From assembly GCF_002999335.1 (NCBI RefSeq), contig NW_020312046.1:62001-126000 (forward strand): DNA of 64,000 nucleotides, read 5' to 3'. The position numbers and the translations under genes are program-made. Of this stretch, positions 22,716-34,215 are shown piece after piece; the stretch's first letter is position 1; every line of letters starts with the position of its first letter. Source of the stretch: Cyclospora cayetanensis. Its lineage: Eukaryota; Apicomplexa; Conoidasida; Eucoccidiorida; Eimeriidae. The notes under the pieces are model-generated. The model did not search any database. It saw only the letters and a program-made list of their open reading frames with translations, and was not told the DNA's origin.

Positions 22716-24802
22716 ATGGACAAGGACAGTGACAAGCAACCGCTTTTGAGTGAGGAGCCTGCTATGGAGAATGCAGCCGCAGCAGCAGAACAAAGAGAAA
22801 CAAATGACAGCCCGGGGGTGGCTTCCCGAAGCGTAGAAAGCAGCAAAAAGGACAAGCAACAAGGTGAATCCCGTGCGTCTCTCGAGAGGATGGCGGATAA
22901 AAGTGGAGAATCGGCGCCTCTTCGTTACGCTGCTCCTCTTGGGGGCCGCAAAGGGGCCTTGCTGCGGTCTCTGCCCGTCCTTTTTGTACTATCGCTCGTG
23001 TCTGTGGTCGTTTCGGTGTACATGGCCTTCCACATCGCGCCCCTCATTATGCAGCATGAAACAGATAGAGAAGGTTTCTCTCGAGGTCTTGGGGAGCTAA
23101 TTGCCTTTGGTTTTCTCTTTGTAGCTTTTATGGTTTGTTTCGGACTAAGCGTCTTTGTCCACCCGGGCAGCCCAAGTGAAACTGAAGGAGAGGCTTCAGA
23201 GTCCCTTAATGCAGTACGTCATTTTCTTTCGGGCTGTATGAGGCCACCAGAAACGTCGACAGCCGCAGATATGTCCGACCAAACTATGGCCATTCGAATT
23301 TTCCCTCCTGTGGCACATTCTCAGCTGTGTGGAACCTGAATGTTCCCCGAATACATTGCTTCAGAACGATTTTGCCTGTGGTTTCTGCAGGAGATGAAGG
23401 GCAGTGGAGGTATTCGCGTGTGCAAGTGGTGCGGAATCGTGAAACCGGACAGAACGCATCATTGCCGCGTGTGCAGGAGCTGTATCTTGAGGATGGATCA
23501 CCACTGCCCTTGGCTCGCGAACTGTGTTGGATGGGGAAATCATAAATATTTTATGCTTCTTCTGTTGTACGGAGCGCTTACGTGTTTATTTGTCGGCGCA
23601 ACTATGGTCGAGTCTCTCATCAAAGTCGTCCGCGAACCAAAGGTGGGCTTTTACATTCGACATGGCATCAATGGAGCTGCTTTTGCCGTTTCTGGAAAAG
23701 CAATTTGGTTTCTATGCGTGCTCTCGGTCTCGGCGTAGAGCTATCGCATTTCTGTTCCCTGCACAATGTAGCATCGAAAGAGGAGCGTTGCACTCCCGCA
23801 GAGATGCAGCGAGCCTGTCGGTGTCTGCATGCTGGTTTTGATGCCGTTGCTGTTTCTCTCTTGGTGCCGGTCTTGGCGCATCCGCTTCCCTCTTGTTCGT
23901 GTTGCACGCATGCTGCTGTCGCTGCAGTTTTCCTTTGCTGTGTGTGCGCGGCACTGTGTTTTGTATACTTTTCTTAAGGCGGAGTTTGGTGAGATGTTTG
24001 CCTTGTTGCTGGGATCTACCTTGGACTTGCTCCTCTTTGTTGTCCTCCTGCTCTTTGGCGCCTTCCACGTATACTTGCTCGCGAAAGGCATGACGACAAT
24101 CGAATTTTGCGAAAAACGATTGCGGCGAACGGAGCAGCAACCTCCACCGGTAAAGCTGTCGCACGAAGGGCGGCAAAGGGCTCTGAGGGCAGCTGACTGA
24201 CGCACAAGATGGCCTTCGCCGTGTTGAGGGGGGTGGTAGTAGATGCGAATTGATGCTTCGCAAGATACATTAGCGTAGCTGCCCATCACTGTGGTGCCTG
24301 AGCCTTCTGTGGCACAACCGTAGATACGTGTGCTGAACGTTTGCTAGCAGAATGCGGGGTAGGGGCAACTGGAAGCTCTGACAGGCTCTCGCTAGCATTC
24401 TCTTTCACGCTTTGGCGGTTTTCAGGACATGTGGAATATGGGGCTGTGGAAGAATTTCAATGAGGCCTTCGGCTACAACCCTCTTCTGTGGTTCCTACCT
24501 ATCGGTGAAAGAAATGCCCCTTGCACTTCTCTACGCCCCTGCAGACTCCTGTACTTCCCTGGAGCGGCGGCACGCGCTTACATGTGTCGTTAGCGTCATG
24601 GGTTTTTACACGAGCGTTGGACACTGTGCCCTTGGGGGGATTGTTCTGTTTGGGAGTTCAGGGGGGAATACGTAGAGTGTGCTGGTGCCTGCATTGTTTC
24701 CTTGCAGACAACCGTCGGGGTGATGGGAGGCATTTCTTGTTGCGCCGACCTAGGTTCGGTGCTCCGACGACTACCGACTTGGAGCCAGGGGCCTCGGGTT
24801 AG
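22716..24802 (+). CDS. DHHC-type protein S-palmitoyltransferase
   Basis: DHHC enzymes attach palmitate to cysteines of membrane-associated proteins, usually at Golgi, plasma membrane or, in apicomplexans, secretory organelles. Exons: 22716-23213, 23391-23642, 23979-24149, 24426-24504 and 24708-24802, all in phase, giving 364 residues. An acidic/Ala-rich cytosolic N-terminus (about 80 residues) precedes two membrane spans (VLFVLSLVSVVVSVY and LIAFGFLFVAFMVCF). The zinc-binding Cys-rich domain CKWCG..H-H-C-RVCRSC leads to the catalytic DHHC at residues 202-205, followed by PW..NCVG. Two further spans follow, then the conserved TTIEFCE (TTxE motif). Exon 4 encodes MWNMGLWKNFNEAFGYNPLLWFLPI, the conserved C-terminal motif of the family. 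The protein ends shortly after GDGRHF. Start ATG lies in AAGATGG context. Substrates cannot be predicted. Confidence 0.95.
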
Positions 24803-27146
24803 CTCGCAGGGTAGTCTTAAGTCCACGCTCCTATCTGGACGGAGCCTTTTCTCTGCCGCTGCAAAAACAGCAGCAGGCGGCTTGCTATGCGGGATCGTAA
24901 CTCCGGCCGAAGGAAGAGGGCGAGCATGCCGCAATAGCTTGACTAAGGGCGGGAAGGGCGGGAAGGGCGGGAAGAGCCTCTGAACTCGTTGCAGGCAATC
25001 AGGCGAGGAAAATGGGAAGCCGGTGATAACATCGGATTCTCTGACAGACGGTCCAGAGGGTCTCTAAGGGGTTGTTCACAAGGGCGGCTTAACAAGGGCG
25101 AGTGCGTACACAAGGCCCAGGGGCAAGGCCTCAGAGAACAGTATTTATGGGGAAAAGAAGGTGGTGGTGGGTTGTTAAGGATCCACCAGAGTGCTTAAGT
25201 AGCTTCATACGAGGTTCAGTGAAGCCATATTCAGGGGTTGGTGAAAATAAGCACTCGTCAGGAGGCTCACCGTAGGTAGGGTACCCACAAGCAAGCTGGG
25301 GCCCCAACAATGGCGTGCAAACTAAAGGACTAGACGATGTGTTTCTTTCGTGGTTTGTTTCACATGGACGGCTGCTTTAGATAGTCCAGATGAGACAGGG
25401 AAGTGGCCGCAAGCAGCGGGGCTAGGCCACGAGGAACTACGAAGTTGGCGAGCGCGCGGTTACGCAGGCACATATTGGTTTGCGGAGTGCGGGAAGCCCT
25501 TCGCTGTACCGAGGAGCACGAAGGAGGGGTACTTCGTTTTCTGCTGGCGTTTTAACTTCAGTGAAGTGACGTCGACAAATCTGGGCACCGGTATCAAATA
25601 TTTTCGCTGAGGTTAGACCAGGGACACTGATTTGCACTCAGCTGGCAAACACTAAAATTATATGGGCATAAGGACGTAGAGTCATAAAGGAGAAAAGTGC
25701 AGGCCAATTTCCTTTGGAGAGTCTGGGCCAGCAATAGTGTGGATATGGACAGAAGTCAAGACTACGAGTTGGCTGACAAGGGGCCATTCCCCAAAAGGGG
25801 GCGCAAGGGGCCAGCATGGGACTAAGCCTGTGTAGAAACTCAGTGGTGGAGCAACGCCGTACACATTTCCACTATTTTACGTGGTTTTATCAATGGCTCG
25901 TAAAAGCAGCGTGTGGAAACGGTGTGCGAACGCCTGAGGAAGGTCGATTCGCCAACGTTGAAAGCGTTGCGTGGTAGGCCAGTCCCACGCCTGAAAGAGC
26001 CTCGAACAGAGTCCCTAGTAAAAAGAAAACTAGCAAGGGGTGCTCTATTGACGGAAGTGTTGAGCAGGTGGCAGCTCGAAGGATGGCTTCAGCTACCTCA
26101 GATCGTCATGTACCCGCTGGGAGAGCAGCCTAGTGTAGACCTTGAAGCAATTGTGTTAAGGCTTAGTTGAAGCAGCATTGCAATCAATTCTTGCTTTGAG
26201 GTTTTTAGATTACTAAAAATCAAGGCGTTAGAGGTGGTAGTGCTGTGACGCGCTCTTTCGGACGGCGGTCGACCGTGGCAGCCCTATTCTGTATTCCCGC
26301 CCAGATGCTACAGTAATTGCGCATTCTTGAAGATCTAGACCCTGTTTTCCACCTTTCTGCACAAAATTAGCCTCATAATTTAATAGGAGATCCGCCCAGT
26401 TTGTAAGGGAGCGCTGTAAATAAGCTGTGGAGCAGTCAGCCCCTGGACCATCGCCAGCCACGACCGGCAGCGGCGGTCGCACGGCCGGTCCAGCGGATGT
26501 GTTTGTCTGCCTCATAGGTGCCTTCCCTAAGTTTGCCACAGGTATGGTACATGTATAACTAGAATTTCTTTGATTCAGAGCACACTGGAGACGGCGGAAT
26601 GTGCTCCGCCCTCTGTGTTCTGCACTTTGTATGGATGTTATCCCACGACTGTCTCGGCAAGCTGTCGTCTGCACGTGTTGCCGTTCCGCCATCCAAGAAT
26701 CATATTTGTCATTGTTCTTCTTATATATCTTTGGGTTTTACTGTATTTCTCCCGGCCTTACGAGCGGAAGAGCAGCTCTGGGCTTCAATTCTATGGAGGA
26801 CCCGTCCTCTCATCATGGCTGATCTGCTCCGGTTGTAATGAGTTACACTCGTGTCTAGCGTCTTTCTTCTTCATTTTCCAGCCAGTGCATCCTAGCTTCC
26901 AGCTTTGACTGCTACTAGGCTGCTGTCTTGTTGCTCTGCGGCCGCCCTTAGCTGGCTGTGCCCCTAAGCCCCATTTCCGGCATGTCTGCTCTCTCTCTCC
27001 TCCTTCAAATATAGCCACTTTCTCTTTCTTAGAAGCAGACCGTTATTCCGGTCTGAACGGCGGCGTGTAAGCTACTTATGCGTCTCCCCTTTAACCAGCA
27101 CCCCCGTATCCCATGGAAGGCGTAAGCGACAGAGGAGGCAAAGAAA
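24803..27146. other. Intergenic region
   Basis: About 2.3 kb between the DHHC and kinase genes. It contains a short GGGCGGGAA tandem repeat and scattered short ORFs without domains. The C/T-rich stretch 26.9-27.1 kb is a likely 5' untranslated or promoter region for the kinase. Confidence 0.45.
24947..24974 (+). repeat. GGGCGGGAA tandem repeat (about 3 copies)
   Basis: Three consecutive copies of the 9-base unit GGGCGGGAA. It begins 145 bases after the stop of the DHHC gene. No function is evident. Confidence 0.85.
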
Positions 27147-30100
27147 ATGGGAGATGCGGAATCTGCCTCCCTGGACGCCGACGCTCATATTCCCGGCCGC
27201 AGCCACGGGGAAACATGCATTGCAAAGGCGGCAGCCACACAGCAGCGCGTCTTGTGCATTCCTCTTCCCTGTGGGGCGTTTGTCACAGTACACTTCAGCA
27301 CAGTTCTAGGAAAGGGCAGCTACGGCATCGTTTATGCGGGATCTGTCGACCGCAGTACGTGCCGCCACACGTCAGAGGGAGCCGGGATTATTAGAGGCCT
27401 GCATTCAGAGCTCGCAGGCCCCCCCAAAGCAGCCGCAGCAGAAAGTTGCAGCAAGAGCAGCGCGAAGCCCCCCCAAGCATGTCAATACTGTTTTTCACAC
27501 AGAACCAGGCAAGTGGCTGTAAAAGCCCTCCGACATTCATCCGAGAAGCAACAGCAATTCTCCCTCCACCGATTCAAGGTTTTGCAGCTTATTCGGCTGC
27601 ACCAGCTTCTCGCGGGCCGCCAAGAGGAGCCGGCTGACGCTGAAGGGAAGCGCATTCGAGCACCCCTCTCCTCAATTTCTGTAGACGGGAATGAAGCTGC
27701 AGCCAGTGCAAGCAGTCAAAAAACCAACATCTCGTCTGGGAGCAGCTCTTTGAGCCCCTCCCCCATCAAAGACACGGAAAAAACTGCAGCGATCGTTGCC
27801 GCCGCTGCAGATGCGGCCAATGGCCTCCTGATAGCTACGGCAACACCAGTTTTTGAGGCTCATGAGAACGGCCCCTGCTCATGCTGCTCGTTTCTTCCCT
27901 TCCCGCGTTTTACTTCGTTGCATCTACTGCAGGTGTTTGGGGTCTACGCGTGCAGTCGAGTGCCTAGGAATTACTTGGTGATGGAGAAGCTCTCTGGCCC
28001 CACACTATTTGGTTACTTGTGCTCGAAGTATGCACATGTGCTCCCCAAGGAGTGGGAGGCTTGTCAGATCGTTATGCCCATCCTCAAGGGACTCTGCTGC
28101 ATCCACGAAGCGGGAGTAAGGCGTTTTTTTCTGGCGTGCGGTGTGTGTACACACAGAGAGGGGGCGTCCCCCACATTGTTCACCTCTTGCAAACGAGGTG
28201 GTGCAGAGCAGTCGCTCCTGTGCCTTTGGGCAGTTGCGTTGGCGTAGGACGGTTTGGGGCTTGAGACTGCATGGTGGACCCTTTCAGCCTTTTCGTTGCG
28301 TTTCGTTTTTGTCTGCTTGACAGTTGATTCACGGAGACATTAAACTAGAAAACATCATGTTTCGCTTTGGAGTGCCACATCCGTCCACGTTGACTCTGGT
28401 GGACTTAGACGGTCTTACACCTCTTCCACAGGCCGCAGCAAGGGCGGCAGAAGCGTATTCGGTGGCTGCTGCTGCCATTGTCGAACAACAAGGGACGGCG
28501 CAAAGGCTGAGAGTAGGAAAGACACATAGCGTCTCCGGTCCGATGGGAGAATGGACGTCAGCATCCCTAGAAGCAGTAACTGTCACCACTGCCTCCGACG
28601 AAGCTTTTGGGGTGTCTCACCCCTTACTCTCCTCTTTGCTAACTGGAGAAGCCAGCAGCCTGGAGGGCCTTTGTTGCACGCCACAGTACCTCCCTTTAGA
28701 AGTGGTTCGAGAGAAAAAGTTATCTTTATTCGCGGATCTGCACGCTGTAGGCTGCATCTGCTACCTGCTGATGGAGGGGTGCTTTCCTCACGAACGAGTG
28801 AACCTGAACTGGTGAGTAGGAGCCCTGCCTAATGCTTCCTCCCTGATGTGCTGATGATGGTGCAACAACGCATTCGAGGAATTTTCGAGGCTGCAAAACG
28901 CTGGCATGTGTGCAATGCATTAGCTCGCATAAAGGGAAGCTGGAGGCGGGTTTCTCGCCGCTTTGGAAAGAGTCTCAAACAGGCATATACGTAGATGCAG
29001 ATGCCCATGTATTGCACCAATGAATCCGTATGTAGAGAGAGAGAACGGATACGCTTCCTTTTCTGTTTAGAAAGGCTCTCTTGCTCCGGCTTTCCCGTGT
29101 GTACTCCAATCTCCCTCCCGCAGGGCCACTCTAGGTTGCTCTCTGTGGTATTTTCTTGTGTTGCTGGTTTATTTCGCATTCCTCCGTCTTATCCACAAAG
29201 ATCATGTACTTTTGATTGCGGCTGTCGGGTGCTACTCAGCGAGGGGATTCTTAGCAGTGGCCAGCTGTGCCAGAAGCTCTCTCGTGACGTGCGATATCCC
29301 CGCATCAAGCAGCAATACTCCCCAGTGTGCGAGGACTTCATGCGCAAACTCCTCAGCAGTGACTCCAAATATCGATTCTTAACCGCAGCAGAAGTGCTTC
29401 AGCACCCCTGGATCAGTTTTGCTCAGGGGCTGCAAACGCCCCAAGAGCTGCAGGAGGAAAAGCAGCTACTGCGCTCTGTGCTCGCTGCTGCTGGAGCAGC
29501 AGCAGAGCAAGCCTTTAAGACAGCAAAAAAAGCAGAAGAATCTATTCTGAAGCAGCTGGGAGCCGAGGCTTGTGCGGCTGCCGCAGGGGCTGCGGTCGCA
29601 CGAGCTGCGCAGATTGGGGCAGAAGCTGCACTGCATGCGACAGCAGTAGCTGCCGCTAAAAAGGCCTTGGCAGATAGAAAGGCGTACCAGGCAGCCGCGG
29701 CGGCAGCAGCAGCACCAGCGCGCGCGGAGAAAATGAGAGCAGAGCAGGCTGCAGAAGAATCGGCAGCAGCAGTTGTTGCTGTTGCAGACTGTCATGCAGA
29801 GGGGGGTCTGGAGGCCATGGAGGACGGCCTGCAGCTGCTGTTGACGCCGAAGGCTGGCAGTCTCCGTGAACACGGAGAAGGGTTCCTCGTCAATTCTCAC
29901 AAAGTTGCTTACCGGGGCGCCCGTTGGCAGTTGGGGGTCTCTGCGGAGCTCAAGCCTGCTCCAGCCGCAGTCAGTGATGGCTGTGGGAACTTTTGCCAGT
30001 TCACAGCTGACGCACAAAAGCTACCTAAAGTCGTAGGTGAGCAAGATGCAGTCTGTAGGCGTGTTCAAATTGCTGGGACTGCCCTTATTCTTCCTTTGCC

Positions 30101-30881
30101 TCGGATACGAGGGCAGTTCTTCGGAATTCAGAAGGGGCAGCAGAGGCGTGGCTCCCGTGCTGGAGATGCGGGCGGAGCTGCGGCTTGCGGCAGCTTAACA
30201 GCCGGCTCCTCAGCCTTTGTGCTGATGGATCAGCAACAGAGAGCATTCGCTAAGGCTAAGGCTGTTGACGCAGCAGCCAGACCTTCAATTACTGGTGCTG
30301 CTAGGAGCATGTATGCTGCTGCTGCCGCTGCAAGCAGCCCGCACAAAACTCGCTGTCGGTACGAGTTCCTACAGCATCTGAGCGACGAAGCCACAGTAGT
30401 GAGCTTTGCGACGCTCAGGGGCTGTCCCCACCTTGCAGCAGCAGCGACAGGATGCACTCCTGAACGAGGGCTGCAAGAGCTAAAAGATCGGCAGCCTCCT
30501 GCGGGAGATGTATTTCATTCCACGCAAAAGAACGCAACTAGGTTGCAAGCCACACAGGAAAGGCAACTGCGCCGCTCCAGCCCGACCGCCCAGCAACAGC
30601 GGGGTCCCTTAGAGGGACATACGCTAGATATTGGTGCTTGGGGAGGGGGGAGAGCTAGGGCATCGCTGCAACACCTCGTGAAGAGGAGTCATGCAGCAGC
30701 AGACAACAAAATAGAGCAGCAGCATCATTCGCAACAGCCGCAGCACCAAGTGCAGCAGCAACAAAAAGCTCAGCAAGAACGAATGGCACAAGAAGGCACA
30801 ATTTCCTGGGTTAAAGGCATCGTCAGCTTCCTGGAACTTGTAAGTGCGCAGGCCCTGCAAGGCTCTCTGCGCGACGGGTGA
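27147..30881 (+). CDS. Divergent protein kinase with long Ala/Gln-rich C-terminal tail
   Basis: Exons: 27147-28115, 28324-28811 and 29240-30881, in phase, 1032 residues. Kinase landmarks: Gly-rich loop GKGSYGIVYAG (residues 55-65), VAVK lysine at 126 after an approximately 60-residue insert, a long Ser/Ala insert between the N-lobe helix and the YLVMEKLSGPTL hinge, catalytic loop HGDIKLEN (Asp328, Asn333; HRD is HGD), DLDG in place of DFG (Asp350), an activation segment expanded by about 100 residues, CTPQYLPLE in place of GTP.Y.APE, then DLHAVGCICYLLMEG and, after the third junction, KLLSSDSKYRFLTAAEVLQH.WI. The remaining about 500 residues are Ala-rich, partly coiled-coil-like, then Gln/Ser-rich. 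Catalytic Lys, Asp, Asn and metal Asp are kept, so activity is plausible. Substrate and subfamily are unknown. An acceptor-like site near 27935 could remove part of exon 1. A GTGAGG overlaps the stop, so a further exon is possible. Confidence 0.85.
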
Positions 30882-33800
30882 GGCTTAGACACAGACCCCA
30901 ATACGTAAAGAGGGAGGGACCTGTACGTACTAGGAACCCACGGAAGACGTCCATCATGCTGCCTACCGAGGAATTACCACAAAAATGTGCCTAAAAATTG
31001 CAATCACAAGGACTCCTCTACAGGTGAGCAAGTTCATGCCTACCTAAGGGTGACGCGTCTGATGCAAACGCGATTCTTCAGTCGGTTCGGCCTCCCGGTG
31101 TAAATACACTGCATTTGAGGAATCGCCCTGTTGGTGTATAGTGATTGCTGCAAAACGCCGCTGTTCGTGTCAATGCTCGCTACTGCGGGCATCCCTTTTT
31201 GCTTAATACGGTTGTCTCACCCCTCTAGAATCGGCAATGTATGTATGCGCTGAGGATAGGGAGAGCTCCTTCCTGTCTTTGACCGGCTTTCCCTACGGCC
31301 CATGTAACGGAGTTGTGTGGCCCTTTAGTGCCATATTGTGTGCCGCCTTGCCGTTTTAGTCCGCTTGCTACCAAACGGGGCATGCAGCGTAAGGTGCTTC
31401 GGCCTGGCGGATGTTGCTGTTGTTGGCACTCTTTTCCAGTGAAGATGTATTGTATTGCTGTGGTCGCTTCCCTCTTGGCCGACTTCTGTGGCTGCTGCCA
31501 AAACGTCCTCGCCGTGGGGCAGCATTGTGCACCACGCCTTATATACGGACCCCCTGGGTGGTTCCCCCACTTCTACGAGGCACATATGCTCGCTGGTGGA
31601 TAGAACCTAAGAAGCGAAAAATTTTCCCAGGGGCTTTGCAGGTGTCAAGTTATTGGTGTGTCTATCTTGTAGTGACTGAAGCCCATCTGTAACAGGAAGC
31701 AGTTACAAGCCATTTGTCGTGTGACGACAGCTGACAGAGAGCGCCATTCTAGCCAACACTAGACATCTTTTTGGCTCTGACCGACTACGATTGTCCGAAG
31801 CGCACAGCGTCTTCTGTTTATGAAAAGCGTGTACGTACAGCCCTCCCCTCAGGTTCTTTCTTAGGCCTATTTTTCAGCTCTGAAACGCCTTTATGCTTAG
31901 CAGCACGTACTTATCTGGTGCTCTGTAAAGCGGTGCCCCTCGCTTTGCCCTTGACTCACTGGGTTCCGGCCTGCAGGGATGAAGAAGGACGGGGTTGCTG
32001 GAAGAATCTCCACTTTTGGCCATACCAGTGATTCTTTTTCAGTGATTGCACTAGATAGCCTAGCACAAAGGCGTACGCGTTTGTTTTTGGGAGAATAAAG
32101 CTAATATCTCTGTTCTCCCACAAGTAAATCGTAACAACACCAAGCCATGTTGTCAGCGCTTTACAAAACCGCAAGTGCATGAAGCTGGCGCATTGATACA
32201 TGCCCAAAAGTAGCTTGGCCCGCCGTAGTCCCTGGTAACAAGAACGCCGAGGGGGATGTAACGCCCCTCTATGATTTTCCCAGAGACAAGTTACTCCAGA
32301 ATAATTACAAACTCTACAAAAAGTTGTTTAGTGGCTTCCAGATGAACTGACGTCTTTGTTTGCTTTCTTCTTGAGAGTCTTCGATAGGAAGGTACAGCAA
32401 CTCGCTGAATTTAGCGTAGCTGCCCCCGATAAGCACTTACAAGCCTTTATTGGTAGTTGGACATAGCATCTAGCGCAAACGCAAAAAAAGTTGCGCCTCG
32501 GTGTGTTGAGCTAGCAATACTCTGCAAGGAGTAAAATGTACGAGATCACAAGCCAGGCAGTCAATTCTTTTACTTATTCTTAGTTTATCTATGACTGGTG
32601 CAGCTGAGAGAGTCTAATGGTAAATTAGCCCCCTACGCTAGCTGCCCCCCTCCCCTCACATCGAAAACCTTAGAGGCTGGGGTCAAGAAGTCAAGGAACA
32701 AGCTTAAAAAGTGCTTGGTAGCTTTCTATTGAGGTTACACTAACTCTGAAGTTGAGTGCTCCCCTATGGAAACGGTAGATAGGGGGTTAAATGCTGTACA
32801 GCGCACCACGCACATGAACAAAGCATCGAGTCATATTGTTTCGAGCTAACAGCAATTTGCAAAACAGGTCGATTAGTTTAGTCTTTACTGATTCCCACGT
32901 AACATAACACAACATTTCTAGTATAGTAGAAAGTGCCGAACTGTATTTGGGCGTGCAACAGGAGAAGCGCCCTTCGGATCAGCACATATGCTTCCTCCCC
33001 AAAGCCACAGTTCATCTCTCCGCATAGGGACTAAACGTCCAATACCAGTAACGCCCAAGGAGCTGCTATTGAAGTGGGCAAAGGCGCTGTTCCTTATCTC
33101 TTCATGTCAGACACATCCTCAGGGATTTCCAGGAAAACGTAATGGCCTGGAGTTACAATCGGAGGGCTGAAGGTCAGATTTAATGAGTAACAAGAGTGGT
33201 TTTTGGTGGCTGCGGCACCATAGCTGCAAACACTCACAATACTTCCAAAAAGTTGTTAGAGGGGGTCGTAATTTGCGCCAGTCAGTGGCACGAACAGAAC
33301 AAGGTAACGATACACACGCCGTCGTCTAAATACACAAAAGCCGAGATTTGTGCACCTCTGAAAAGGCACAGCAAGCCACCTCTTGTCGTCTCATAATGGG
33401 GTAAGCGATATAAAACGGGGCAATTGGTTGCCGCAGTTACGTTTCAGTGTTTGACACTCCGGGTACTGCTGTCAATGGCGGCATTCGCCGTCCCTCACAT
33501 GCACTCGCTATTTGAGTAATGCGCACTTTCCGCCTTAGATTTCTTTATTACTTCGTAGAATCACAGTTTACACCTATGCAATAATCGGATCACGTTTTTT
33601 TCAGCGTGGTTTTCATCCGAAAGGGGAAATCGGCACGGCCTCCATCCCGTAGAAGTTGCGTGGCACGTGCGTCCTCTGTCAATTCTTAATGATATTTTCT
33701 TTTAAATAGGTGCTGAAACAGTTTTTACACTGCAGCACCTTTGATCATTGGGGTGGATTTAGCGATAAAGCGGAAGCGCTCTAAATCCTCCAACCAGCTC

Positions 33801-34215
33801 AGGCATGAGGCTGCCCGGCGTTCTACCATTTATGGAACCCAGCGCAATTCGTTCTGCCTTGTAACAGTAATGAGATCGCCATACATCCTTCCCTAGCTCA
33901 CCTGCCGCTTCCCTCTGGGCGGGCCACAGCTGACCATCCTGTCCTACGGTGACTATGCTTTTCCCCTCTTCTCTCCACCCCTTCACCTAAGCCGGCCACC
34001 ACGAACACTCCTGTCTTTGTCCGTTGTTGGCTAGTTTGCAGCTTCTTTATCTCTTCATGCAACTCAGTAGCTCACTTCACCTTCGCTCGGCCCCCGTGCC
34101 TTCGGTTTTCAGGGGGTTCGTGGCCGGCTCCCACTTTTGCGGCCTTGCGCCGTCAGTGTGCTGGGTCCAAACGCGCTGCGTATTGCCGGCTCACCTCGTA
34201 TCTTCGTAGCGCAGG
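30882..34215. other. Long intergenic region
   Basis: About 3.3 kb with no recognised gene. Near 32.44-32.48 kb a segment (GCACTTACA...TAGCATCTAGCGCAAACGCA) weakly resembles 40.86-40.91 kb, so diverged interspersed repeats may be present. The C/T-rich stretch 33.9-34.2 kb is probably upstream sequence of the hydrolase gene. Confidence 0.4.

Noticed and set aside
24412..24675. 87-codon ORF after the DHHC gene as a separate protein
   Set aside because: In another frame the start of this interval (24426-24504) is the conserved C-terminal exon of the DHHC enzyme; the rest is its last intron.
29466..30017. Cys/Ser-rich 183-codon minus-strand ORF
   Set aside because: Reverse of GCA/GCT alanine codons in the kinase tail; the cysteines arise from reading GCA on the other strand.
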